A model generated the notes under the pieces. The model did not search any database. It had not been told where the DNA came from and saw nothing but the letters and a program-made list of their open reading frames with translations. From Zygnema circumcarinatum (taxonomy: Eukaryota > Streptophyta > Zygnematophyceae > Zygnematales > Zygnemataceae): DNA of 64,000 nucleotides. Positions 23,106 to 34,527 of the stretch are shown here, one piece after another (the first letter of the stretch is position 1; each line of letters starts with the position of its first letter). The position numbers and the translations under genes were made by a program. The stretch is taken from contig CM074815.1 in assembly GCA_037447605.1 (NCBI GenBank), positions 1,508,210 through 1,572,209 on the forward strand. Direction: 5' to 3'.

Positions 23106-23609
23106 CCGGGAGGCAGGGAGACCCGCCTTGAGGGAGGCTGCCTGCCTGCCTGCCCTGCACTGTGGGCTGCGCCTCTGCAGGCGCTCGCTGGCAGCTGAGC
23201 GCGGGGGGGGAGGAGAGGGGGCAGACATGGTAAGCTCATCCGCCATGGCGGGCGGCTGCTCGAGCTTCTCATGCTGCTGCTGCGAGGGCCCGGTGATGGA
23301 GGATTCATGAGGGTTGGGGAAGGGAGAGGGAGGGAGGATGTGTGAAAGATGGCATGTGACGAGCTATCATGGACTAAAGATGCGGGGATGGATGGAGGAG
23401 AGCGCTTGTTAGGGTTTGGCGTGGAGACTGTGTCGGTTTCTTGCGCGCTGACACACTTCTTGCACGTCTGTTTGCGAAAGTGCAGTAATTCTGTCATGTC
23501 GCCGCATGCCAACTGCCGTTCGCTAAGATCGTGACTTTTGGATGTGCGTTGTGGAGACTTTGGAGAGAGGAGTAGGGCTTGGCGGTGAATTGTGCAATCA
23601 GAGGTTGGA

Positions 23610-26315
23610 ATGAATCTGAGCTCTCAGACGAGGATATTGGAAGGCGTTTTGGAGATGGAGGGCGTCCTGGACGAGGAGGGAATAAAACAGTCAGTGTTCG
23701 CCAATGAGCCCTTGAAACCTACCAAAGCCCTAACTCGGGGAGCTGGAGATTACGGGTAATTTTCACACGCCTGGTCTACGTTCGGCCATTTTTGGTGCGC
23801 TTGTATGGGTTCAGGATGCTGATATGGCACTCGACAGGGCCGATATTTTCAGATTTCGAGTTGGCAAGCATGTTTAGCTTGGTGATTTGTTGAAATAGCA
23901 ATCAGATGCATGCCTCTGGTTAAAATTTGCAACAACTTAACACTGCAGCCGTTCGATGCTTGCATGCAGGTGTGTACATTACAGACGACGATGTAAAATT
24001 AGGGCTCCTTGCTGTAATGAGATCTTCGATTGCAGGCATTGCCATAATGAAGCAAAGGTTAGTCTCTGGCGGTGTCTTCTCGTACTGTTGGCCCGATAGC
24101 GCTTAATTCTACTGTTAAACCTCGACCGACGTGTTTTGGGTTTATGGACGCTGTTGGGTTCTCTTGAAGATGGAGTGCCCATTCATCAGCTCTGTTTTAT
24201 TTTCTGGGTTGTTCGTTAGTATGCCTTGTTCTATTCAAGAATTCTTATCAGCCCCTGTCGGAACTCTTCACAGAATGCAGAGGAAACTGACGCATGGAAA
24301 CGCCATGACATCCCTCGACATAAAGTGGAGTCGGTAAGCTCCCTTTTTCTCTGATCCCAGACACTCTGCGAAACCGGGATGGTGGATATCTTTGGCTCTT
24401 CGTTTGGTCTCGGTTGTGGGTGAAGCACTTTTCGTGCAAGTGACTTCATGATCGAATGCTTTCAGCAATGAACAGTAAGGAAATAGCATGCTCCCGAAGT
24501 ACTCAGAAATTGTCAACTTCTGACGATGGCTGCTGTTGTTGTGATGTTGTATGAAGGGTCGAGTCCCTTTGTCCGTTTCCATCTTGGACAATTGTTAAGG
24601 ATGTCCATTAAACTGTTTGAACGATCATTTTTTAATGAAGGAAAGTAAGGGTGCGGGAGGGTGCATCTACAATATGCGTGTGGATAAACTGTTAGCATAA
24701 ACTTTTCGTTACTCCGTCCTTTATGGAGTGGCTTGTTCACAATCAGTGGATTGATGTCAAGTCGTTGCGGGTCCTTCTGCACTTCTGGGGTACTGCGGAT
24801 TACTCAAATTGTTGGCTGGAATGGGATGACAATCCATGTCAATGGTCACGGGTGAAGTAGAGTCGCGCAACTATGCAGTCTCAGTCAGCAACAGTCGTTT
24901 GCAAGCTACATGTTTGTTAACTGAAAATTCGTTTTTTCCCATTTTCCAGGTTATCTGTTCCCTCTGCAACACTGAACAAGAGGTACAATAGTTGTTGCAT
25001 CCTCCATTTTGCTGTTCACTGCATGTGAAGGTCTTCACAAATGTGGTCTGCCGTGAAGATACTGTGAAGTATTTGAAGCCTTTCTGTTATCCTACCTGCT
25101 TGCAGGTTCAACAGATCTGCAAGAACTGCGGAGTTTGCATGGGAAAGTATTTCTGTGCAACCTGCAAGTTTTATGAGGACGAGGTTTGTTTAACTTCACT
25201 ATATCTCGGTTTGCAAATCTGCTCTCCTTTTTTCCCGAAGATGGTGCAGTTGCTGGCCTTTCAAGTTAGCTAACGTTAGGATCGTGGGTTCAGTGGTGCC
25301 TAGCCTTACTCTATAAGGTTTTGTGCTACTATTGTTGCCCTCACTCTTGGAAACCGTACCGAATAATGTGCTTGGTTGGGTACTTTGTGAGCAGACGTCG
25401 AAGCAGCAATTTCACTGCGATCAGTGCGGGATCTGCAGGATAGGCGGCCGCAATAATTTTTTTCACTGCAATCGATGTGGTGCGTTCCTACTCTCTTGTC
25501 ACACCTCTCTCCCCACTCACATCCCACACTCCTATTCATCCCACAGCTCTGTCTACTCGTACTCCCGTCTCTCACTGCTCTCTCACTCCTCTCTCTCCTC
25601 TCGCACTCCCCTCCCCCCCCCCCACCTACTCTAAGAAGCCCAAAAACTCCCTCCCTTCCAGCTGGAGGAGGGGGTAAGCGCGACCCGAGCTCTTGTTACT
25701 GACAGGTTTGTTATGTGATTCGATGTTCTATGAGTTAGTTAACAGGGTGCATTTGACAGATTAAAGCAGCTGGCCATGGAGATACAGTTGATCACATCCG
25801 ATCCAATGTTAAAAACGTGTGGTTCGGTGTGCACATGTTACTTTTTAGTCCTCAACTACGAGTACATGTTTGCAGATAGCATAATGAACTAGTTACGAAC
25901 TTACTCGTTTTGTATGTCGATCAGAAGAAAATAAGGTCGGTATACTCTTCTGTTGCTCAGTCAAATTGCACCGCCCCCTCAAACTCGATATCACGGTGAT
26001 GAATTGACTCTTGAATGTAGGTGGCGTGTATTTTAACAGTTCTATCGCCGTGTTAATTGAGTCAGTGGTGACCAATTAGTTTGAATGCTGAGCCGTTTGA
26101 ATGCACAGTGCTATAAAGTTCGAATGAACTCTCAACTAATTAAATCTACCATTTTTCGTAACGTTGCCATGAAACCTTGCCATCCCTCAAAAAGTGCATT
26201 TCAATTTCGGCTGGTAAGTTGGACTGCAGTTCTGTTATGGATATCATGTTTGTGGTAGGGGATAGAAGGCTGCCTTGAGTTGAGTTTACGGAGGAGTGCA
26301 GCATCTCTCTCTCTC

Positions 26316-26365
<50 letters not shown>

Positions 26366-27889
26366 CCTCTCTCTCGTGCGCGCGCGCGGTCTATGTGTCT
26401 CTATATTTCTGATTCGTGTCCATTGTCGCTTGCAGGATGCTGTTATGCGATGACTCTAAAGACCGATGGACATCCATGCGTGGAAAAGTCCATGCATCAT
26501 AATTGTCCTGTCTGCTTTGAAGTACGGCTTTCTGCTCAACCCTAAGGGCCGAACTCCATTCGTGGTCTTGTCTGTTTCAGTTTCATCATTTCGCCAACGA
26601 CGTCTCGCCACGTCTGCAAAATAGATGCTGTATGATCAGAATTATGTATGTGACGAGAATTAGTGATCAGAATTATCCATGTATGTATGTATTGGTTACC
26701 TCGCTAAACCAAACTAAGCTGGAGTACGGCCCTAGGTCTTTTTCCACATAACCTGCAAAAAGGCAAGAGGAAAGGTAGATAAGTTGCATTCGGATTAGTT
26801 TATAGTGATGCTGGCCGGTTCAAAGGCATTTTTTTCTTTTCCCTAAAGCACCAAGAGTTGATGATATTTTGAGCGGTCTTTGGTTGGTTGGCAGTATTTG
26901 TTCGATTCTATACGAGACATCACAGTGATGCCATGCGGGCACACCATGCATTTGGAGTGCTGCAAGGAGATGCAAGCACATGGCCAGTAAGGGCCGCCAT
27001 TCGTGATGATTGTCTTCTCTGCCGATTCGTGGTTCGCTGTAGAGCTGCCTGTCAGGAAGGTCAATCGAAGCTATTAATTAAGCATACCTTTTTGTGGGGG
27101 AGGATGTTTCCAGATACTCGTGCCCTATCTGCTCTAAATCTGTATGCGACATGACTCGGCTGTGGCAACAGCTGGATGAAGAGGTTGCCTTTCCACTCCT
27201 TCCCATCCCTGCCATTGTGGACCCTCCGTGCTCTTCTCTTTCTCTCTCTCTATGTGCAAGGCATATTCTTGTTGTTACTGAAGCCATTTTGAGTGAAGGG
27301 CTGTACGTTTTCGTGGAAATGCAAGGTCTGCCCTGATATGTTGAAAGAGGTCATTGCAGAGCTATGAAAATAAGCTCATTTCATGCTTCAGGAGTTTTCT
27401 CTGACTGATAACAGAACAAACTGGTTGATGCTGTAGCAGAAGTGATGCACTCACTCTCGCCTGTGTGTTGTTTTGGCAGGTGGCCGCTACACCCATGCCA
27501 GACATATATAGAGACAGAAAGGTGAGTCTCCTTCATTCTGAGTTCTTCTAGCTGTACCAGATTATGGACAGTATATTTGCGGGTCACAAATGCCTCTTCC
27601 TCGTTCCCTTAGTCCTTATCCCACCCCCCTTGACCACCCAACTCCCTCTCTCACACATTTTTATCCTTCATGTCAATGATTATGCCCATGGTTTCACTAG
27701 AAAAAGGGCGTTCTCTACCCCCAGAAAATCTGACAGTGCCCACCTTCTATGCAGGTTTGGATCTTGTGTAACGATTGCGGAAAAACTAGTGAAGTATATT
27801 TTCATATTGTGGCCCACAAGTGCTTGAACTGCAAATCCTACAACACGCGGCTCACTAACGGAAGCAACAGGGGCTCCTCCGACGACTAA
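23610..27889 (+). CDS. CHY-type/CTCHY/RING zinc-finger E3 ubiquitin ligase (CHYR1/RZPF34/MIEL1-like)
   Basis: Eleven exons: 23610-23755, 23970-24057, 24274-24333, 24950-24982, 25106-25183, 25395-25479, 26436-26521, 26895-26986, 27114-27183, 27480-27521 and 27755-27889, encoding 304 residues. The CHY finger begins [20 protein letters not shown] (Arg-rich as in plant members). The CTCHY finger reads through [11 protein letters not shown] and [10 protein letters not shown]. The RING spans [25 protein letters not shown] and [10 protein letters not shown]-terminal zinc ribbon has CNDC and [10 protein letters not shown]. All zinc ligands are present. Plant relatives ubiquitinate transcription factors and modulate ABA, drought and defence responses in nucleus and cytosol; which of these applies here is unknown. 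An upstream ATG at 23227 opens a 27-codon frame that may be a uORF or end at a splice donor. Confidence 0.95.
26300..26375. repeat. (CT)n microsatellite in CHY/RING intron 6
   Basis: About 75 bp of CT repeats followed by a CGCGCGCG run, upstream of the exon at 26436. Confidence 0.95.
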
Positions 27890-29095
27890 GGCCTGCGGGC
27901 CCGAGCTGGGCCCGGAAGGCTTCTCAGCATCTGGTGGCCACTGAGGTTATTGGTGCGACCCATTGTTTGAATTAACCAGTTTGACTAAAATCGATATGTT
28001 ACGCCTGTAGGGCGGCTTTCCTTGAAGATTGGTTTGGTTCTCAGTTTATTCAAAGCGAGGCTCTATAGCCTCGAGACCCTGCTCAGGCACAGCTCTTGTG
28101 CCTCACTGCGAGGCAGCCCGTTAAGCAAGTCTTTTTATTGGCCCACCTTAGGATGGCAGAAATCTGCATGATGGACGCCTCATGTCCATGTCTCATCTCA
28201 TGTCTCATCTCTCATGGATGTTTTGGCATGAACAATTGGAACATGTGAGTTAAACATGTGAGTTGGTTCTTGGATTGTGTGAGGTTTCAAGGTCCTCCCG
28301 ATGAAAGTGTAACGTTGTTCCTTCACGCGAGCATCATGGAAAATGGGAAGCAACATTAGGGCGAATCTAAAGTGGGCAGTCACAGAGGCGTCGAGCTTTC
28401 CCTTTGGACTGCCCCACGCTCTGTTCCTCCGCCCGTGAAGGCACACGCCACGGCGGGCACCGAAACTCAAAGCTCCTTTATTCGTTCTTCAGGACGTAGG
28501 AAACCACGAGAAGTTTGTTCTCAGATTAGCGCAACGAACGACAGCGGCTGAACACATGTGAAAGTGGCTTTTCCCGACAGCCCACGTCTGAACGGTTCAG
28601 GGAAAGACCCACAACGGATAGTTTTATTTTTACAAAGAAAAAAGACCAACCAATCAGCGCACGGAAACCTCCGTCACGTATGGCGAATTCGTTTCTGCGA
28701 TGTGCGCGTACTTCCGAGGTGTATCGAATATCGAGTCCCGGCAGTACTCGATACCAATACATTAATATATATTCCGATACATAACCGATACCATCAAATA
28801 TATATTCCGATATATGAAGATATCGTACGATATATCTCCTTTACACGTCCCTGTCACCGATATTTCCCCGTCCCGACCCGGCCGCAGCCGCCGACCCCAG
28901 TCCGACCTGTCCAGTGCCGCCGCTAACCGACAAATTCCAGGGTGCTGCCTGCCGCCCGGGCCCGGCCTGTCGCCAGGTGGCCATACGAACGTACAGAATC
29001 CCACACGTGTCCCAGGACGCGGCAGCCAATGGGGGCCCTCCGCCTCCAGGCCCTGTCAAGGCCCTGCGCCAGAGGCGGGCAGAAGCCTGCTCGCC
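27890..29095. other. Spacer between CHY/RING and F-box genes
   Basis: The first part is 3' flank. An AT-rich stretch with ATATATATTCCGATA and GATATATGAAGATATCG words lies at about 28765-28835. An upstream module with CACACGTGTCCC (about 29002) and CCAATGGG (about 29026) lies less than 100 bp before the F-box ATG and is probably its promoter. No gene is supported. Confidence 0.45.
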
Positions 29096-31071
29096 ATGGC
29101 TGCCGCCATGGCTGTAGAGGGTGGGGGGAGGGAGCGGGGGAGCGCCGTCTGGGACTGCCCGGACCTCGCCATAGCGTGCTTCTGCCAACTGGACGTCAAG
29201 AGCCTCTGCTCTGCCACGTGTGTGTGCACAGCGTGGCGCCATCTGGCAGGTCAGCGCTGTTTCTCTGCATGTTGTTTGCTGCTGTTGAGAGGGTTCATGG
29301 TTTTGGAGCGGAGAATGAGAAATGTTTGAAGGTGCAGGATCGGAGGAGCTATGGAGAGCGAAGATGGAGTCTATTTATGGCCCTGCGCTGCCGCTCTCTC
29401 TCCCTCAGCAGCGTCTGGAGAAGGGGTTGGGCCATTGGAAGCGGCTGCTTAAGAGCACGTCGGATCTCCGACAGTCCCTGACATTCCGCCAGGCTCTTTC
29501 TCCCGAAGGCGTCGCGTCCTCCAGTCAGGCGGGCACTCTCAGCATCGATTGGACTCTTTGTGACGAGTACTTTTGGAGGAGTGAGGTGATTGTACTCTCT
29601 ATTGCATCTGTAAAAGGTTTTTTAGTCCTTTTTTGAGTTCTGAGTTGCTTCAATCGCATCCTGATTTCGGCAGCTTGTGACAGGAAGGGCCTCAGCTGGC
29701 CTCAGTTATTTCTGTCAACGCGCTGCTGCGCACTTAACTTTTGAGGACTTCTGAGGATGTATGCACAGGTGACCGGCAATCCGGAGGGTGAGGAGTATCT
29801 GACCTATAAGCTGGAGCAGCCCCTCTGCATTGTAACCGGCGTGGAAATAGTTCCTGCTTGTCTTCGACGTATTTATGCGCCTCGGCAGCTCCAGGTGACT
29901 GATTTTACTTATACCTGGCGTATTGTGAGGCTGTTGTTAAGTAAAAAGCAGCTTAAATTTCTGATGAAGTTCAGAATACCTGTCTTATGGCCTTTAGCCA
30001 GCTGCATGAGCCTTTCCTTTCCAGAAGATGTAATGGTATACTTGGAGAGTTTCTGATGATTTGACATTTTTCAATGTTTAGAATGTCAAGTAAAGAAAAA
30101 ATAAGCTTTGTCAACTTGAACGAAGATTAAAGTCAACAGGTTTCTGCTCCCGAGAAACCCTCCATGTTTGATCATTCGGTTCCGGCTAATTCACGACGTG
30201 CAGGAACAGACATGTATCTTGAAAACTCACACCCTGCACAGCCCACAGGACTAAGCGTATTCTATTTTATCAAAAAACGGCTTTTAACTTGCGCCCAGAG
30301 TCATTGGTGCAAAGTTTATTTGTTGTTTCTAGCCATACATCAATTTCTTGGGAAAGTCTGGCTATTAAATGCGTTTATTGATTCTTTTCTCGTCACTACT
30401 GGATGCCATCTTCTGCTTTTCGCAATGCCTTCGTGAGCCGCATCAGTGGATCTGCCGAAGGTCGGAACAAACGGGCAATGGAGAAGTCAAACTGAGTCTG
30501 ATTTGAGGAAATCGTAAGACCTTGGTTTTTACCTGTGTTCATGATGTTTCTGAAACGCAGGTGGACGTTGGGTTTGACGAAACACAGTTCCACTTCTCAT
30601 CTCATACTGAGAACGTGGAAAATGAGTTGGCAGCCCACACCCTGCTGTTCCAAACCCGTGGCCTCGTGGTGGGAGACCATGTCCGCTTGCGCCTGAGAGG
30701 GATGCATGAAGCAAATGCGGAGCCTGTAGAAGGTTTCAACTTTGGAGATTCTTTTTGCATGGCCATACAACGCGTACGCATTTTTGGAATTCCAATAGGT
30801 ATGAAATGCCTAAATAGAGCCAAAGTTCAAAGCAACTAAACGGGTGTTCGTTCATCCATCTTGACTTGGGTGAATTCTTATGAGAGGTGGCCTACTTGTT
30901 GAAATGACTGAAATTGTCATCATCAAGGCCACCCAAAGGTCGAGAGTCGGATTCACCGACTGAATTCACCCACCCAGAGTCGGATTCTGTGCATTGTTGC
31001 GTGTTCTGTGTGTTGCTTTTCCAGTTGTTATTGCCGCTTTTTTAGTACTTGGAACCATCGTGGGGAATTAA
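29096..31071 (+). CDS. F-box protein of the At4g00755 type
   Basis: Proposed exons 29096-29249, 29338-29585, 29769-29894, 30561-30798 and 31046-31071, encoding 263 residues. The F-box covers WDCPDLAIACFCQLDVKSL through CTAWRHLA in exon 1. Exons 2-4 match the C-terminal region of plant At4g00755-like proteins: EYFWRSE, then YKLEQPLCIVTGVEI, then QFHFSSHTENVENELAAHTL and LVVGDHVRLRL with RVRIFG. The F-box would bind SKP1 in an SCF ubiquitin ligase; the substrate is unknown. A conserved stretch normally found after VEIVP is not visible, so the 3' edge of exon 3 or a missing exon between 29895 and 30560 is doubtful. The last exon gives only a short tail. An alternative in the same place is listed separately. 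Confidence 0.75.
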
Positions 31072-31759
31072 GCGGCCCATCTACGTTCGCATAATCTGGA
31101 TGCGGAAGGCTGGTTGCTTCGGCAGATCTTTTGCCTTCCCTTTTGTGACGGGGCGGTTCGTTGTTTCGTTGTTTGCACGGACGGCAGGGCTTGTGGTGGA
31201 CAATCTGTTGGCAGAAGCTTTTGTCTGCCACGCTCTCCAGCTCCGCTCCTTCCGAGCGGCTGTCAGGGGCTGTCTCAAGCCACCTATTGGAGAGGAGCTA
31301 CAAGTTGACGAGATTGTTGCTGGATTCAGGTATAAAGGTCTATATCTAAGTCTGATTTCGTATGTTTCCTCGATATATGAACTGAGTACAATGTAATCAT
31401 ATCATTATAATTGTTCTTACTATCCGTAGTCAATCGCAAGATAAACCAATGCCTGCCTCTGTCGGCTTCGTTTCACCTTTGCTATCGAAAGGAAGAGAAA
31501 CCCTTGGGATGTCTTTGAAATGATCATTTGGAGGTGGTTTAAGGGACACTGGGAGCTTTCCATATTCTAATCGTCCTGCATATTCCGACTACTTAACCGA
31601 TGTGTGGGGTGGGATGTGTGCAGAGCGCAGATGGGTTTGCCCTCACCTCTATGGCCCGCCCCATGGAGTGAGGATAACTGCGACAGCATGCTACCTAGCA
31701 GCAGAAAATTCATCCAGCAGAGGATGCATGGGCGTCTGCGCTTCGGACGAGGCTTTTAA
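31046..31759 (+). other. Alternative or separate two-exon open frame after the F-box gene
   Basis: From 31046 a frame different from the short F-box tail stays open to a donor at 31329 (TTCAG|GTATAAAG). It joins in phase to an acceptor at 31624 (GTGCAG|AGCGCAG) and ends at TAA 31757-31759, about 139 residues in all. It contains GIKRPIYVRIIWMRKAG and EELQVDEIVAGFR. I do not recognise the family. It could be a longer C-terminus of the F-box protein (the phase does not match my exon 4), a small separate gene starting at the ATG at 31100, or chance. Confidence 0.3.
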
Positions 31760-34160
31760 TGACTACAAGTTGAGGCAAGCAGATAGTGAAAGATATATCA
31801 CCTTGGCACTCGTGGGGAACAGCAAGCATGCATGGTTCTCGATACTGGGTGAAGAGTTGAAGAAATCAGTCACTCGTATAGGATGACCGGGAAGTGTCAT
31901 TATAATAGCGGCATTGGAAAGGAAGAGTTACTGACCCGAGAGGGGATTCTTTAGGAGTAGTATGGTGATTCGTTTCCAGTAGGATGAAGATTAGGGGCAC
32001 ACACTGGAGATTTCCAGGAAGAATTCACTCTATGCTTCGATGCCAGAAGCTGAGGCAAGAGCAAATAATGCAGGGAGGGAAGACAGCTGCTGTAAATAAG
32101 CTTCGCTGGGGGAGAGTAGCTGGGCCAAATGGCACAACAAAGTGTTGGCAGTAGAGTACATATGAACTTAGAAAATTTAGGAGATGTGGGAATCAAGCGA
32201 ATGTGGATATCTTAGGAGCAGCAGCCAGGAGACTGATCGCGATATCTTTAGAAGGGAGTGGTGCAGGATTGAAGCTATGCAGCAAGCTGGCGAGATTGAA
32301 AATTTGCGGATCTTTGCTTAGTGAAATAAAATAATTCTGGAATTGATTTGCTTTCGGTCTTGTGCTCGGCAGCATCAGTCAATTATGGCCCTATATTTGT
32401 TCCATGGTTTGGCTGGTGCACCTCAAAATGGATAGTATAAATGGGGTCTATATACACTATCGTGACTTAAAGACTCCAGCTCTCAGCTTTTCTATCTTGC
32501 TTTTACTTTTCATATCATAGATTGGAGGGTGCGACTGTGATCTGCAACAAAGGGAGCAGATTTCCTTGAGGGCAAGATGATAGACTTGAATATCACGCCG
32601 AAGTCTATCTAGGATCCTTTCGAATTCCGCTTAATAGGTATATGTATACACGACGTATACATATGGCAATGAGCGGGCATGTTTGAAGTCATAAGATAAA
32701 GGAGATTGTTATACGTTGGCTTTGATGCACAAGGACTGCAATCTAACCAATCGAATTGGACGAAAAAAAATAAGAAACATTGAGAAAACAAAATATTTCG
32801 ACTTTGTGGGCGCCATGTCTCCTTGTGTATCAAGCACTCAATTCATTAATGCATAATCAAAAACTTGGGCAAGAAGTGTGCAGTGGGGTGGGGCGCGCGC
32901 TGGACATTGATGTGACTGATCCTCGTTTGTCCGCTCCAGAACTTAAGTCCGTGTAACCAGTGACCATCACAATAGTCTACACTCATCATTCCATCCCTTT
33001 GCCTCCTCTCTCTGCATAAGTTGGATAGAAGTGAAGCTGCCCATCTCCAGCAATAAGGCAGCTCACCGTTCTTCAGCACATTCCCAACCTGCCCATGCCC
33101 AAGCAAGCAACGTCTGCGTCAGCATTCTTTGATGTAAACAAACAAACGAAGGTACGAGAAAGATTATACAGCAAAGGTGCTACGGCAATACAATACTCCA
33201 ACTAAACTTCACGCCAATGACCAGTCTCATCTATGATAAAGGCGAGGCAGCTTTCACATCCAGAGAAGGAAGGAGACCAACATCAATGACCCCCTTAAAG
33301 TCATTTGGAAACCTTTGTCTGATCCTTCTCCTTCTCCAAACATGCAACACACACGACAGCTTCCACAATGGTCTCAAGATGCACTCACAGTCCTTTCTCA
33401 CTCATATGCTGACGCTTGAATGGAAGCGCCTGTCCTTTGAGGGATTTGAAGAAGGTGGTCGGCTGCAGATGGCTTTGTGAGTGATGATTCCTTCCACAGC
33501 AAACGTCAGCTTTGCATTTTGAAACTTGTCACGCAAGTTGCTGCATCCGAAGGGACACTCAAAATCAATGCACTTTACAGACGGGCCTTCTGGAAAGGAT
33601 GGCATCTTTCATTCACCAGCATTTATGCATTCTCTTCGTTAACAAAACATGTAGGTGAAAGTATCACTTGGTTTTGCACTCTCCCACAAGGCAATTCTCA
33701 CTCATACTTGACTCATACGAGTCAAATGAAGAAACGAAAGGACATCGAAAGACCTTCTTCAAGTGCTCGTATGCAGTGACTGTATCAGAGCACCCTGACC
33801 TCATTCAAAAGTACCTGCAATCACTGCGGTATCAGACTATTCCAAAGATGTACGCGTTGCTGTATGTTGGGAGCAGGGAGGTTGGGGTTCGAATGGCTAA
33901 TGGCCGTCTGAAAGGATTGACTTGCACCTGCACGAGCAATAAAGCAATGAAGATCGAGCAACGAATAACAACATACATGCCCGATTTCACCCGAACTGAT
34001 TCTCAAATTGGCTGAGGCAGCTTCTGGGCGCATAGGAACAGTTGACAACAGTAGTCGGGACTTGGTTAGAACTACGGTTTGTTAGGGCCGACATCCACAA
34101 ACAGTAACAGTAAACAGTAAACTGGAACTGGAACTGAAACTGAAACTGAAACTGAAGACC
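31760..34160. other. Long spacer without a recognised gene
   Basis: About 2.4 kb. Open frames on both strands (up to 115 codons at 33668-34015, and one at 32846-33106 minus) match no family I know and have no coherent splice partners. The degenerate ACTGAA hexamer run at 34097-34158 abuts the stop codon of the MYND gene and would be in its 3' UTR. Confidence 0.4.
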
Positions 34161-34496
34161 CTAGCTGCCATGCATGTGCCCGCCCACCCCAATGGCCAGC
34201 GGCCCCGCCACACTCTCAAGGCAGCTTGCAGAGCGAAGGGCTGCCTCTTCGCAGTAATCGCTGAAAACGGCGGGACAGTTTAACTGCGTAATCAGTTCCT
34301 GCAGTTCAGTTCAGGGAAAGGGAACATAGAGGGAGATAAGCCATAGAACTGGTGGAAGGATACTTCTGGAAGGATACTCTACTGCAGGGTGAGCTACCTC
34401 TATATCCCGTTTTGCAAATGGCTGCTAAAGGGGGAGTTCGTGGAAATTTTCAAGAGCTAAGAATGCCAGCGAAACTGAAAGGGTTGGTCGATGGTC

Positions 34497-34527
<31 letters not shown>

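Noticed and set aside
23227..23310. 27-codon Cys/Ser-rich frame in the CHY/RING upstream region
   Set aside because: It may be a uORF, but the ATG is directly followed by a GTAAGC splice-donor-like sequence, so its translation is too uncertain to list.
32846..33106. 86-codon minus-strand frame with WRWAASLLSNLCRERRQRDG
   Set aside because: Has an acceptor-like AG at its start but no partner exon or recognised domain nearby.
33668..34015. 115-codon plus-strand frame
   Set aside because: No recognised domain and no gene-like splice context; kept as chance.
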